Source: SYHX01 sp049317645
Lineage (GTDB): Bacteria > Bacteroidota > Bacteroidia > UBA7662
Direction of reading: 5' to 3'
Length of the DNA stretch: 21,448 nucleotides
Assembly: GCA_049317645.1 (NCBI GenBank)
Contig: JBMOHV010000031.1
Span: forward strand, 1 to 21,448
The notes below the pieces were generated by a model, which did not search any database, was not told the DNA's origin, and was given only the letters and a program-made list of their open reading frames with translations. Made by a program: the position numbers and the translations under genes. This document shows, piece by piece, positions 6,360-14,850 of this stretch (the stretch's first letter is position 1; every line of letters starts with the position of its first letter).

Positions 6360-7815
6360 CCGTCAGCTTGATAAAATTGGCGCGGTGCACACTGTGCAGG
6401 GGCATCACCCCTGTATTCACCACCGTATCACCGGACTTTAGCCAACCATTGGCTTTGAGAATGCGGGTTACATCCTCGATGGTCTCGTCGGTCGAAGTCA
6501 ATTTATCGTAAAAAAAGGCCTGAACCCCCCAAACCAAGGAAATCCTAGTCAAAAGATTTTGGTTGGGCGTAAAGATGATGATCCCGGACTTGGGTCGGTA
6601 GGACGATACCTGAAAGGCCGTATAACCGGACTTGGTAAAGCCAACAATGGCCTGAGCATCCACCCGGTAGGCCGCCCTGGATGCCAGATAACACAACTGA
6701 TCCGATATAAAGGTGGAAGAATCCTGGGAAATACGATGTTCTCTGTAATAAATCTCGGACTGCGCTTCGACCGCTCCAATGATCCGAACCATGTATTCCA
6801 CCACCTGGGCAGGGTGCGAGCCCATGGAGGTTTCTCCCGAAAGCATCAATGCATCCGCCCCGTCCAATACAGCATTGGCCACATCGTTGGCTTCGGCCCG
6901 GGTAGGCATAAAATTGGTAATCATGGATTCCATCATCTGGGTTGCCACCACCACCGGTTTGCAGAGGTCCATGCAAAGCCTCACAATGCGCTTTTGGATC
7001 AACGGCAATTGTTCAATTGGAAACTCAACGCCCAAGTCCCCTCTAGCAATCATCACGGCATCGGATGCGGCGATAATGTTTTCCAAGTCAGCGACGGCGG
7101 ACGGTTTTTCGATTTTGGACATCACCGGAATATCCTGTCCCTTGGCCTGAATTTCTTTGCGCAATGCTTCGACGTCCATGGCTTTGCGTACAAACGAAAG
7201 GGCCACCCAATCCAAGCGATGTTCCAAGATGAATTCCAAGTCCTTACGATCTTTATCGGTGAGGCTGGGCAGGGCCACTTCGGTATCCGGAAGATTCACG
7301 CCTTTGCGCGATGTGAGCAAGCCTCCGGAGATAACCTCCACTTCGATCCGATCCCGGGCATTGCTGGACAAAGCCTTGAACTTGAGTTTGCCATCGTCCA
7401 ATAACAACAAATCACCCGGACGGATATCCATGGGGAGCTGGCTGTAATTGATGAAGATTTCTTCCTTGGAACCGGTCACCGGGGTGGTCACCATGGTCAG
7501 ACGATCCCCGGGCTCAAAAAGCACACCCCCCTTGGGCATTTCGCCAATGCGAATCTTGGGACCCTGAAGGTCTCCTAGGATACCGACCGATGTTCCCAGC
7601 TCCTTGTTCAAATCCCGGATATCTTGAATGGCCTGAGTCAACAAGGAATAATCAGCATGCGAAAAATTAAGTCGCATGACATTGGCCCCGGCGAGAATCA
7701 ATTCGCGGAGGGTTTTTTTGTCAAAACTTGCCGGACCCAGGGTGGTAATGATTTTGGTTTTCTTGGAAGACGGACTTACAAGATGGGATGGGTTAGGGTT
7801 GAGGGGGGTTGCCAT
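6349..7815 (-). CDS. pyk: Pyruvate kinase
   Basis: 488 residues, ATG start, normal length. It converts phosphoenolpyruvate and ADP to pyruvate and ATP in the last step of glycolysis, in the cytosol. Signature segments in order: KTKIITTLGPAS (19-30) with RLNFSHADY, LQGPKIRIGEMP of the B-domain entry, ALSFVRKAMDVEALR, the active-site MSKIEKPSAV, MIARGDLGVE with metal ligands, CKPVVVATQMMESM, the TRAEANDVANAVLDGADALM segment and LSGETSMGSHP. The C-terminal allosteric domain runs to the end (VNTGVMPLHSVHRANF). It lies 78 bases downstream of the IPExxxVDY-like gene on the same strand and overlaps the convergent HAD gene by 11 bases. Confidence 0.97.
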   Translation of the reverse strand: MATPLNPNPSHLVSPSSKKTKIITTLGPASFDKKTLRELILAGANVMRLNFSHADYSLLTQAIQDIRDLNKELGTSVGILGDLQGPKIRIGEMPKGGVLFEPGDRLTMVTTPVTGSKEEIFINYSQLPMDIRPGDLLLLDDGKLKFKALSSNARDRIEVEVISGGLLTSRKGVNLPDTEVALPSLTDKDRKDLEFILEHRLDWVALSFVRKAMDVEALRKEIQAKGQDIPVMSKIEKPSAVADLENIIAASDAVMIARGDLGVEFPIEQLPLIQKRIVRLCMDLCKPVVVATQMMESMITNFMPTRAEANDVANAVLDGADALMLSGETSMGSHPAQVVEYMVRIIGAVEAQSEIYYREHRISQDSSTFISDQLCYLASRAAYRVDAQAIVGFTKSGYTAFQVSSYRPKSGIIIFTPNQNLLTRISLVWGVQAFFYDKLTSTDETIEDVTRILKANGWLKSGDTVVNTGVMPLHSVHRANFIKLTVID

Positions 7816-7893
7816 TCGAGGGTAGATTGCCTAGGTGAAAGTAGACTTTAAAATTTGGTGCGCAAGGTACGAAAAGGTGGGATGCTCTGGGGT

Positions 7894-8400
7894 TCAACGG
7901 AGGTCAGAATCCGAATGGTGCCGATCCAAGGGGTCAAATCGCAGGGGCTCCAAGGCTTTGGGACTCAAAACAGATCGGAGGTCGGCGACCAAGTCCACCC
8001 CGGCGATCGAAGCCAAACGAAGCCGGGGATCATCGGTCCCCCACAACTCCAGAGCCTCCGCCGGCCAAGTAAGGATATAGTCCATCCCACCAACCCGGGG
8101 CAAAAGGAGCCCCAGCGAACCGCGATTGCTGACCATGCAGAGGGGCAAACCGTGGAGTTCGAGGTCCTGAAAAAAGAGCTGAAAGGCCGAAATTTCGCCT
8201 TGAGGTTCCAAGGCCCATTCGACATCCTGGCGGCTCCGGGCCAAATTCCAGTTCAAATTCTGGTTCAGCAATGCGGCCAAAACATAGGGCGGAAGGGTGG
8301 ATGCAAGGCCCCAAACGGCCAATTCAGCCCCTTCCGTCAACTTATACACCTTTTTGGCCACCCCCAAAAATACACTTGGATTTCTGGCACCGTGGAACAA
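7894..8400 (-). CDS. IPExxxVDY family protein (divergent)
   Basis: 168 residues, ATG start. The placement between pyk and a divergent acpP is where this uncharacterised Bacteroidota family is commonly found. The internal sequence LPRVGGMDYIL aligns with the family's naming motif (IPExxxVDY) but with I to L, E to R and V to M changes. The flanking pattern also fits: YKLTEGAELAVWGLASTLPP followed by LLNQNLNWNLAR near the start, FQLFFQD and LCMVSNRG before the motif. The function is unknown; the protein has no signal peptide or membrane segment. The first 20 residues are weakly supported, and a slightly later start is possible. Assignment relies on context plus motif. Confidence 0.78.
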   Translation of the reverse strand: MFHGARNPSVFLGVAKKVYKLTEGAELAVWGLASTLPPYVLAALLNQNLNWNLARSRQDVEWALEPQGEISAFQLFFQDLELHGLPLCMVSNRGSLGLLLPRVGGMDYILTWPAEALELWGTDDPRLRLASIAGVDLVADLRSVLSPKALEPLRFDPLDRHHSDSDLR

Positions 8401-8456
8401 CGATGCATCACCTCAAATTCCTTGTAATATTGCGATTCAAATTAACCCAGAACAAC
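8401..8456. promoter_or_regulatory. Divergent intergenic region, acpP versus IPExxxVDY/pyk
   Basis: Only 56 bases lie between the two start codons, so both transcription units must start here or within the neighbouring genes. Best plus-strand match: TAATATTG at 8425-8432, one base off TAnnTTTG. Best minus-strand match: TTAATTTG (8445-8438), also one base off. Neither has a good -33 partner, so the exact promoters are uncertain. Confidence 0.4.
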
Positions 8457-8693
8457 ATGTCTGATATTGCCAGTAAAGTCCGTTCCATCATCGTAGACAA
8501 ATTGGGAGTGGACGAAAACGAAGTAACGCCAGAAGCGAGCTTTACCAACGACCTTGGAGCCGATTCTCTGGATACCGTTGAGCTCATTATGGAATTCGAA
8601 AAAGAATTCAACCTCTCCATCCCAGACGACCAAGCCGAAAACATTCAGACCGTCGGCCAGGCCATCACCTACCTGGAGGCCAACGCCAAGTAA
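8457..8693 (+). CDS. acpP: Acyl carrier protein
   Basis: 78 residues from ATG 8457. The frame is open further upstream, but the family begins at MSDIASKVRSIIVDKLGV and the normal length is 77-80. It carries fatty-acyl intermediates on a 4'-phosphopantetheine attached to Ser37 in the DSL motif (GADSLDTVELIMEFE, 34-48), which is intact. Acidic helix II after the serine (EFEKEFNLSIPDD) is the docking face for fatty-acid enzymes. Cytosolic. It is followed after 32 bases by fabF, its partner enzyme, and opens the long plus-strand run through the GH3 gene. Confidence 0.98.
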   Translation: MSDIASKVRSIIVDKLGVDENEVTPEASFTNDLGADSLDTVELIMEFEKEFNLSIPDDQAENIQTVGQAITYLEANAK

Positions 8694-8700
8694 TTGACCC

Positions 8701-8721
8701 TGGGGCTATTCGCCCTGTTTT
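8701..8721 (+). terminator. Weak hairpin plus U-tract between acpP and fabF (possible attenuator)
   Basis: GGGC (8703-8706) and GCCC (8712-8715) form a four-pair GC stem around the five-base loop TATTC, extendable by two G-T pairs at 8701-8702 with 8716-8717, followed directly by TTTT (8718-8721). Too short for an efficient terminator, but placed where partial termination would leave extra acpP message relative to fabF. Confidence 0.35.
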
Positions 8722-8725
8722 CATC

Positions 8726-9973
8726 ATGCGCAGAGTCGTCGTCACCGGCCTAGGGGCCCTAACGCCTTTGGGCAATACCGTTCAGGAATATTGGGAAGGC
8801 CTTGTGGCAGGCCGCAGCGGTGCTGCGCCTATCACCAAATTTGATGCCTCCCGTTTCCGAACCCGGTTTGCGGCAGAGGTCAAGGGTTTCGACCCCGAAA
8901 ACCATTTGGACCGCAAAGAGGCCCGCAAAATGGACCCCTACACCCATTATGCCATGGTCACGGCAGAAGAGGCGTTCAGGGATGCCGGTTTGGAGGGTCT
9001 AGCCCTCAACGGTGAAAGAGCGGGTGTCATCTGGGGTTCCGGCATTGGGGGGATGTACACGGTGTATCACGAATTCAAAGCTTTTTTTGATGGTGACGGT
9101 ACGCCCAAATTCAATCCCTTTTTTGTCCCCAAAATGATTTCGGACATCGCCGCCGGACTCTTATCCATCCGATACGGTTTTCACGGTCCCAATTACACCA
9201 CGGTTTCGGCCTGTGCCTCCTCGAACAACGCCATCATTGATGCCTTTAACTATATCCGTTGGGGGGTTGCCGACCTTTTCATAACCGGAGGTTCCGAGGC
9301 GGCCATTAATGAACCGGGGGTTGCTGGATTCAACGCCATGAAGGCCCTTTCGGAACGAAACGACGACCCCAGCACCGCCAGCCGGCCCTTTGATTTGGAT
9401 CGAGACGGCTTTGTACTGGGAGAAGGTGGGGGCGCTTTGATCTTGGAGTCCCTGGATCACGCCTTGGCCAGGGGTGCACGTATTTATGCCGAAATTGCGG
9501 GTGCCGGCTTATCCGCCGATGCCCACCATATCACAGCCCCGCACCCCGAAGGCCTGGGTGCGACCTTGGTCATGAAAAATGCACTGCGGGACAGCGGTCT
9601 GGGGCCCGCTGACATTGACTACATCAACGTACACGGCACCTCCACCCCCCTCGGGGATTTATCCGAAATCAAGGCCATCCAAAATGTCTTTGGTCAGGAT
9701 GCCTACCAACTGAATGTTTCCTCGACCAAATCCATGACCGGTCACCTCCTGGGTGCGGCCGGCGCCGTCGAGGCCATTGCCTCCATCAAAGCCATCTGCG
9801 AAGGAATTATTCCGCCTACCATCAACCATTTTACCGACGACCCCGCCTTTGATCCAGGCATCAACTTGACCTTCAACCAAGCCCAAAACCGCACGGTCCG
9901 GGCCGCTCTCAGCAACACCTTTGGTTTTGGTGGTCACAACACCTCGGTCGTCTTCAAAGCTTACCGGGCTTAA
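8726..9973 (+). CDS. fabF: Beta-ketoacyl-ACP synthase II
   Basis: 415 residues, ATG start, full length. It condenses malonyl-ACP with acyl-ACP to extend fatty acids. Catalytic triad in place: Cys163 in TVSACASSNNAI, His303 in NVHGTSTPLGD, His340 in KSMTGHLLGAAGAVEA, with Lys335 of the same segment. The N-terminus RRVVVTGLGALTPLG is typical of FabF, and the Cys/His/His set separates it from FabB-like non-elongating homologues only weakly; FabF is favoured by length and by its position after acpP. The stop and the rnc start share one base (TAATG), indicating translational coupling. Confidence 0.97.
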   Translation: MRRVVVTGLGALTPLGNTVQEYWEGLVAGRSGAAPITKFDASRFRTRFAAEVKGFDPENHLDRKEARKMDPYTHYAMVTAEEAFRDAGLEGLALNGERAGVIWGSGIGGMYTVYHEFKAFFDGDGTPKFNPFFVPKMISDIAAGLLSIRYGFHGPNYTTVSACASSNNAIIDAFNYIRWGVADLFITGGSEAAINEPGVAGFNAMKALSERNDDPSTASRPFDLDRDGFVLGEGGGALILESLDHALARGARIYAEIAGAGLSADAHHITAPHPEGLGATLVMKNALRDSGLGPADIDYINVHGTSTPLGDLSEIKAIQNVFGQDAYQLNVSSTKSMTGHLLGAAGAVEAIASIKAICEGIIPPTINHFTDDPAFDPGINLTFNQAQNRTVRAALSNTFGFGGHNTSVVFKAYRA

Positions 9974-10764
9974 TGCCTTTGCTTTCCCGACTTTTTGCAT
10001 CCGGCAATCCTCGCAAGGAACTCCAAAAGCGTCTTCGCACCTTAACCGGCCTGCGCATTCGCAATGCAGGTCTCTACGAATTGGCTTTTACCCATCCTTT
10101 GGTGCACGGCCAAAAGACCCTGAGTTTCCATAGCACCAATCAACGCCTTGAATTTTTGGGCGATGCGGTACTAGACCTGGTAGTCGCGGATTATTTGTTT
10201 CGAAAATTCCCCTTCAAACAAGAAGGTTTTTTGACCGAAATGCGCTCCAAAGTCGTCAACGGGGAGTTTCTGGACCGCTTGGGTCGGCAATTGGGCCTGG
10301 ATGCCATCCTCAAAGAGACCTCCATTCGGCTATCAGAAGACCCGGAGCATGCCCAAAAAAGCAAGCACCTGGACCGGCAATTGAACAGCAAAGGTTCGGT
10401 AGCGGACGCCTTTGAGGCCTTTGTTGGCGCCTTGTACCTGGATATTGGCTTGATTGCCACAAGGCGTTGGATCGAAAACGCCATCCTGGACCACAGCATT
10501 GATTGGGAGGAGCTCGAACAAAGCGGGATCAACCCCAAAAGCCGACTGCTGGAGTGGGCCCAAAAACACCGGGCCAAGTACCGCATGGCCTGCGATGAAT
10601 CCGAGACCTCCAACCACGGGGGGGGCAAAGCCACCCTCTACACCATTACCCTCTGGGTCAACGGCCAAGCGGTCACCACCGCCCAAAATTTTAACAAACG
10701 CAAAGCCGAACAAGAAGCGGCCTCCTTGTTTTTTGAACAAAGGGACCAAAACGAAGGCCCTTAG
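9973..10764 (+). CDS. rnc: Ribonuclease III
   Basis: 263 residues, ATG start overlapping the fabF stop by one base. It cleaves double-stranded RNA in rRNA and mRNA maturation. The endonuclease domain (about 20-180) has the signature NQRLEFLGDAVLDLVVADYL (56-75) with Glu60 and Asp64, and the second metal-site pair Asp145 and Glu148 in DAFEAFVGALYLD. The first Glu of the Escherichia coli signature (NERLEFLGD) is Gln here, as I recall for Bacteroidota enzymes. The C-terminal dsRNA-binding domain (about 187-260) opens NPKSRLLEWAQKH and ends NKRKAEQEAASLFFEQ. The roughly 30-residue N-terminal extension is basic. Confidence 0.97.
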   Translation: MPLLSRLFASGNPRKELQKRLRTLTGLRIRNAGLYELAFTHPLVHGQKTLSFHSTNQRLEFLGDAVLDLVVADYLFRKFPFKQEGFLTEMRSKVVNGEFLDRLGRQLGLDAILKETSIRLSEDPEHAQKSKHLDRQLNSKGSVADAFEAFVGALYLDIGLIATRRWIENAILDHSIDWEELEQSGINPKSRLLEWAQKHRAKYRMACDESETSNHGGGKATLYTITLWVNGQAVTTAQNFNKRKAEQEAASLFFEQRDQNEGP

Positions 10765-10788
10765 GAAATAGCTTTAGGCTTTCTAAAC

Positions 10789-12531
10789 ATGCGCCCTTTC
10801 ACCCCTGATGCAGCCCCCGCCAAAGCTTGGATTTTTCAAGAACGCGAATCCCCCGAGGTGAGGGACGCTTTGGCCGAAGCCCTGGGCATGGACCCATTCC
10901 TGGTTCAATTGCTTGTTCAACGCGGGATTCGGACCTTTGATGAAAGCAAGGCTTTTTTTCGGCCGAATTGGAATGATTTAGGAGATCCCTCCTTGATGAA
11001 AGGCATGGACAAGGCCCTCGAAACCATGGCCGAATGCATTGATAACGGGGAGAGAATTTTGCTGTACGGCGATTACGATGTTGACGGCACCACGTCGGTC
11101 GCCTTGTGTTTTCGTTTTTTGCGCAAGTACTGTGCCGATATTGGATACTACATTCCCGATCGACGCAGCGAAGGCTACGGTCTATCCCAAAAAGGCCTTG
11201 ATTGGGCCGTTCAAAACGGATTCCGCTGTATTGTCACCTTGGACTGCGGAACCACCGCCTTTGAGCAGGTCGACTACGCCAACACCCTTGGCCTCAAGGT
11301 CATCATCACGGACCATCACAAACCCTCCGATCGATTACCCAAGGCCTGTGCCATCCTCAACCCCCTTCAACCGGGCTGTCCCTATGCCTTCAAGGACCTG
11401 AGCGGATGCGGTGTAGCCTTCAAATTTCTGGTGGCCCTCTGCCATCGTTTTGAGTGGCCGATGTCGGAACTCTTGGATCAATTGGAATTGGTGGCGATTA
11501 GCATCGCAGCCGATATGGTTCCTTTGACAGGCGAGAATCGGGTTCTGACCCATTACGGTCTCCAAAAGTTAAATAACAACCCATCCGTCGGCATACGGAC
11601 CATGTTGCAACATTACAAAAACCGCAAGCCAATTCTCGACCTTGGCGATGTGATCTTTGGACTTGCGCCTCGAATTAACGCAGCCGGCCGCATGGGCGAT
11701 GCGCGCCTGGCTGTTCAACTACTGGTCAGCGAAGACCCTGAAGAATGCGCCCGTTTAGCGGCTGAAATCGAAAACAGCAACCTGGATCGCCGCGATACAG
11801 ACACCGAAATAACACGGATTGCGATTGATCAGGCTTTGACGATGCACCAATCCGAGAACAAGATGACCACGGTGGTCTGTGGCAGCGAATGGCACAAAGG
11901 AGTGATTGGGATTGTGGCATCGCGTTTGGTGGAGCGCTTTTACAAACCGACCGTGGTTTTTTGCTTGGAGGGTGATAAAATGACCGGGTCCGCCCGTTCC
12001 GTACAGGGTTTTGACTTGTACAATGCCCTGCAACAATGCGCTGATACCATCGAACAATTCGGGGGGCATAAATTCGCGGCAGGCCTGACCCTGAAGGCAT
12101 CGGCTTACGAGGATTTCTGCCAACGGTTTGAAGAAGCCGTCGCCGCAACGCTGGAACCTTGGCAAAAAAGACCTTCGCTGCCCATTGATCTCGAAATACC
12201 TTTGGAAGTGATTACCCCCAAGTTCTTTCGAATTCTAAAACAATTCGCTCCCTTTGGACAAGGCAACCGACAACCGGTCTTTTGTTCCCGGGGTGTCTAT
12301 GCTTCCCCCGGATCGCCCCGCATAGTTGGTCAAAATCACCTGAGCCTGAGCCTGCAGCAAAAGGACGGACGGACATCCCTGCAGGCCATTGCCTTTGGGC
12401 AGGCAGCCCTGCTACCCCTCTTGGCCAAGGGCTTACCCTTTGACATCGCCTACAACCTGGACGAAAACTATTTCAGGGGCCAATCCGACATGCAATTACG
12501 GATCCTCGATCTTCGACCTGGTGGTGAATAA
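10789..12531 (+). CDS. recJ: Single-stranded-DNA-specific 5'-3' exonuclease RecJ
   Basis: 580 residues, ATG start, usual length. It acts in recombination and mismatch or base-excision repair, degrading single-stranded DNA 5' to 3' with a metal-dependent DHH active site. Motifs in order: YGDYDVDGTTSVAL, the DCGTT segment followed by IITDHHKP (the DHH motif), IAADMVPLTGENR, RINAAGRMGDARLAV, then the DHHA1 part with GVIGIVASRLVERFYKPTVV, GSARSVQGFDLYNAL and FGGHKFAAGLTL, and a C-terminal OB-like part (RILKQFAPFGQGNRQPVFCS). It begins 24 bases after rnc. TAGCTTTA at 10769-10776 in that gap is one base from a -7 element and might give an internal promoter. Confidence 0.97.
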   Translation: MRPFTPDAAPAKAWIFQERESPEVRDALAEALGMDPFLVQLLVQRGIRTFDESKAFFRPNWNDLGDPSLMKGMDKALETMAECIDNGERILLYGDYDVDGTTSVALCFRFLRKYCADIGYYIPDRRSEGYGLSQKGLDWAVQNGFRCIVTLDCGTTAFEQVDYANTLGLKVIITDHHKPSDRLPKACAILNPLQPGCPYAFKDLSGCGVAFKFLVALCHRFEWPMSELLDQLELVAISIAADMVPLTGENRVLTHYGLQKLNNNPSVGIRTMLQHYKNRKPILDLGDVIFGLAPRINAAGRMGDARLAVQLLVSEDPEECARLAAEIENSNLDRRDTDTEITRIAIDQALTMHQSENKMTTVVCGSEWHKGVIGIVASRLVERFYKPTVVFCLEGDKMTGSARSVQGFDLYNALQQCADTIEQFGGHKFAAGLTLKASAYEDFCQRFEEAVAATLEPWQKRPSLPIDLEIPLEVITPKFFRILKQFAPFGQGNRQPVFCSRGVYASPGSPRIVGQNHLSLSLQQKDGRTSLQAIAFGQAALLPLLAKGLPFDIAYNLDENYFRGQSDMQLRILDLRPGGE

Positions 12532-12532
12532 A

Positions 12533-13279
12533 ATGGAACTCCGGGCCGAATTAATCTCCAAAACCTACGGTCGCCGCGCCGTGGTGCAATCCGTTAGCCT
12601 GCGGGTTCAACAAGGCGAGATCGTTGGTCTCCTGGGGCCCAACGGCGCCGGCAAAACCACCTGCTTCTACATGCTCGTCGGCCTTGTCAAACCGGATAGC
12701 GGAAGGGTTTTGCTGGATCAAAAAGATTTGACTCAACTCCCCATGTTCGAAAGGGCTCGTTTGGGCATCGGATACCTGCCTCAGGAAGCCTCCATCTTTC
12801 GAAAACTGAGCGTGGAAGATAATATCCGCGCTATCCTGGAATTAACCGACCTGGACCGCGTGGCCCAAGCCCAAAAGACCGAAAGCCTGATCGCCGAATT
12901 CAACCTGGACCGAGTTCGCCGAACCCGCGGCGACTTGCTGAGCGGCGGCGAACGACGCCGCACCGAGATGGCCAGGGCTTTGGCCACCGATCCGGCCTTT
13001 ATGTTATTGGACGAACCCTTTGCAGGCGTAGACCCCATTGCGGTGGAGGACATTCAACAAATTATATTCGCCCTCAAACGCCGTAACATTGGAGTCCTCA
13101 TCACCGACCACAACGTTCAGGAAACCTTGTCCATCACCGACCAGGCGACTTTGCTCTTTGAAGGCAAAATCCTCCGCCAAGGAACAACCGAATCCATGGC
13201 CGATGACCCCGAAGTACGCCGATTGTACCTGGGTCGGAATTTTGAATTCAAACGAAAAACCTTTGACCAAGCGGTCTGA
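12533..13279 (+). CDS. lptB: LPS export ABC transporter ATPase LptB
   Basis: 248 residues from ATG 12533, one base after the recJ stop. The frame is open 144 bases upstream but only inside recJ, and the family begins about here (MELRAELISKTYGRRAVVQS). It hydrolyses ATP to pull lipopolysaccharide from the inner membrane through the Lpt bridge. Walker A GPNGAGKT (35-42), Q-loop at GYLPQEASIF (80-89), signature LSGGE (136-140), Walker B FMLLDE (156-161), H-loop His193 in ITDHNV. GYLPQEASIFRKLSV and DEPFAGVDPIAVEDI are characteristic of LptB among ABC ATPases. The membrane subunits LptF/LptG are not in the window. Confidence 0.95.
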   Translation: MELRAELISKTYGRRAVVQSVSLRVQQGEIVGLLGPNGAGKTTCFYMLVGLVKPDSGRVLLDQKDLTQLPMFERARLGIGYLPQEASIFRKLSVEDNIRAILELTDLDRVAQAQKTESLIAEFNLDRVRRTRGDLLSGGERRRTEMARALATDPAFMLLDEPFAGVDPIAVEDIQQIIFALKRRNIGVLITDHNVQETLSITDQATLLFEGKILRQGTTESMADDPEVRRLYLGRNFEFKRKTFDQAV

Positions 13280-13302
13280 GGAATCCTTCATCCCCTAAGG
13301 CC

Positions 13303-14829
13303 GTGTCAGTTTTTAATCAGCTGGTTTCGTGGTGGTTCAAAAAAAGAATGCACCAGATGGAGCTCTTCATGCGCTACCCGCACGATGTCCAAAACGAGGT
13401 TTTGCAACGACTTTTGGCCAAGGCCAAAACCACCGCGTGGGGTGAACAATACGGGTACGCCAACCTCCAAGGTCCGCATGACTTTGCGGAACAGGTGCCG
13501 TTGAGTACCTACGAAGATTTGTTCCCTTGGATTCAACGAAGCATGGAGGGCGAAAGTTCGGTGTTATGGCCCGGCGAAATACGGTGGTTCGCCAAATCCA
13601 GCGGCACCACCAACGACCGCAGCAAGTTCATTCCCGTCAGCGAGTCTGCCTTGCAGGATTGTCATTTCAAAGGCGCCAAAGATTTGTTATCGGTCTATTG
13701 CAATCTCCGACCTGATAACGCTCTCTTTGAAGGAAAATGCCTAACCATCGGAGGCAGTCAAGCCATTAACCCCCTTAATTCCAACAGCTACACGGGTGAT
13801 TTGTCTGCCTTGTTGATGCACAACCTGCCTTTTTGGGCCGACTTTATCCGAACCCCCGATTTGTCGGTCGCCCTGATGGGCGATTGGGAACAAAAGATGG
13901 ATCGAATCATTCAGGAAACCATCAAAGAAAATGTTACCAATATGGCCGGGGTCCCTACGTGGATCCTCTTGATCTGTCGGCAAATTTTGGAAAGAACCGG
14001 CAAACAAAACATGCTGGAAATTTGGCCGAATATGGAGGTTTATTTCCACGGCGGGGTTGGATTTCATCCATATCGAGCCCAATTTCAACGGCTCTTTCCT
14101 TCGGAACATACCTGGTACCTGGAAACCTACAACGCATCCGAAGGATTTTTTGGGTTGGCGCTGGAACCGCATCGGGATGAAATGCTGCTCATGTTGGATT
14201 ACGGGATTTACTACGAATTCATTCCCCTCGAAGAAATCGATCATGCCAAGCCCACGGTCCTGCGCTTGGACCAGGTCCAAACCCAGCAAGCCTACGCGTT
14301 GGTTATTTCCACCAACAGCGGCCTTTGGCGCTACCAAGTAGGCGATACCGTCACTTTTACCTCGACCCAACCCTATACCATCCGCGTTTTGGGTCGAACC
14401 CGCTCCTTTATCAATGCCTTTGGGGAGGAGTTAATGGCCGAAAATGCTGAAACCGCCATTGGAGCCGCCTCCAAAGCCTGCGGGGCCCAGGTAAGGGATT
14501 ATACGGCGGCACCCCTCTTTTTGGAACAAGGCCATGCCGGCCTGCACCAGTGGCTCATCGAATTTGAAACGGCCCCCGATAATCTGCAGCGATTTGTTCA
14601 AATTTTGGACGAAAACCTAAGGCTGTGCAATTCCGATTACGATGCCAAAAGACACAAAAACCTGGCTCTGCTGGAACCCGAAGTGGTCGTACTTCCGGAG
14701 GGAAGCTTCTATCGATGGCTGGCATCCCGAAACAAACTCGGGGGCCAACACAAGGTTCCCCGTTTGGCCAATCATCGAGAGATCGTTGAAGCGATCCTCA
14801 CCCAAATCAAGCAGGACAACCCCTCTTGA
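13303..14829 (+). CDS. GH3 auxin-responsive promoter family adenylating enzyme
   Basis: 508 residues, GTG start. GH3 enzymes adenylate a carboxylate and pass it to an amine, mostly an amino acid; bacterial substrates are unknown. The ATP-binding motifs of the acyl-adenylate superfamily are seen: FAKSSGTTNDRSKFIPVS (P-loop), YNASEGFFGLAL (motif II) and LWRYQVGDTVTF (motif III), followed by the C-terminal domain. The GTG start is preferred to an ATG at 13349 because the N-terminal helix FNQLVSWWFKKRMHQMELFM is a conserved opening in Bacteroidota homologues as I recall them. It lies 23 bases after lptB and closes the plus-strand run; it converges on the polyprenyl synthase gene with 21 bases between. 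Confidence 0.93.
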   Translation: MSVFNQLVSWWFKKRMHQMELFMRYPHDVQNEVLQRLLAKAKTTAWGEQYGYANLQGPHDFAEQVPLSTYEDLFPWIQRSMEGESSVLWPGEIRWFAKSSGTTNDRSKFIPVSESALQDCHFKGAKDLLSVYCNLRPDNALFEGKCLTIGGSQAINPLNSNSYTGDLSALLMHNLPFWADFIRTPDLSVALMGDWEQKMDRIIQETIKENVTNMAGVPTWILLICRQILERTGKQNMLEIWPNMEVYFHGGVGFHPYRAQFQRLFPSEHTWYLETYNASEGFFGLALEPHRDEMLLMLDYGIYYEFIPLEEIDHAKPTVLRLDQVQTQQAYALVISTNSGLWRYQVGDTVTFTSTQPYTIRVLGRTRSFINAFGEELMAENAETAIGAASKACGAQVRDYTAAPLFLEQGHAGLHQWLIEFETAPDNLQRFVQILDENLRLCNSDYDAKRHKNLALLEPEVVVLPEGSFYRWLASRNKLGGQHKVPRLANHREIVEAILTQIKQDNPS

Positions 14830-14850
14830 GGATCCTTTTGAAGGGTCTGG

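Noticed and set aside
6559..7404. A 281-codon plus-strand open frame opposite pyruvate kinase
   Set aside because: It lies wholly inside the well-supported pyk gene, and its His/Gly-rich translation looks like an antisense shadow.
8271..8456. 62-codon N-terminal extension of acpP
   Set aside because: It runs antisense through the start of the IPExxxVDY gene and has no acyl carrier features. The family length fits ATG 8457.
12389..12532. 48-codon N-terminal extension of lptB
   Set aside because: It lies inside recJ in another frame; LptB proteins start at about ATG 12533.
14830..14850. Terminator between the convergent GH3 and polyprenyl synthase genes
   Set aside because: Only 21 bases are present and no stem with a T-tract could be found on either strand.
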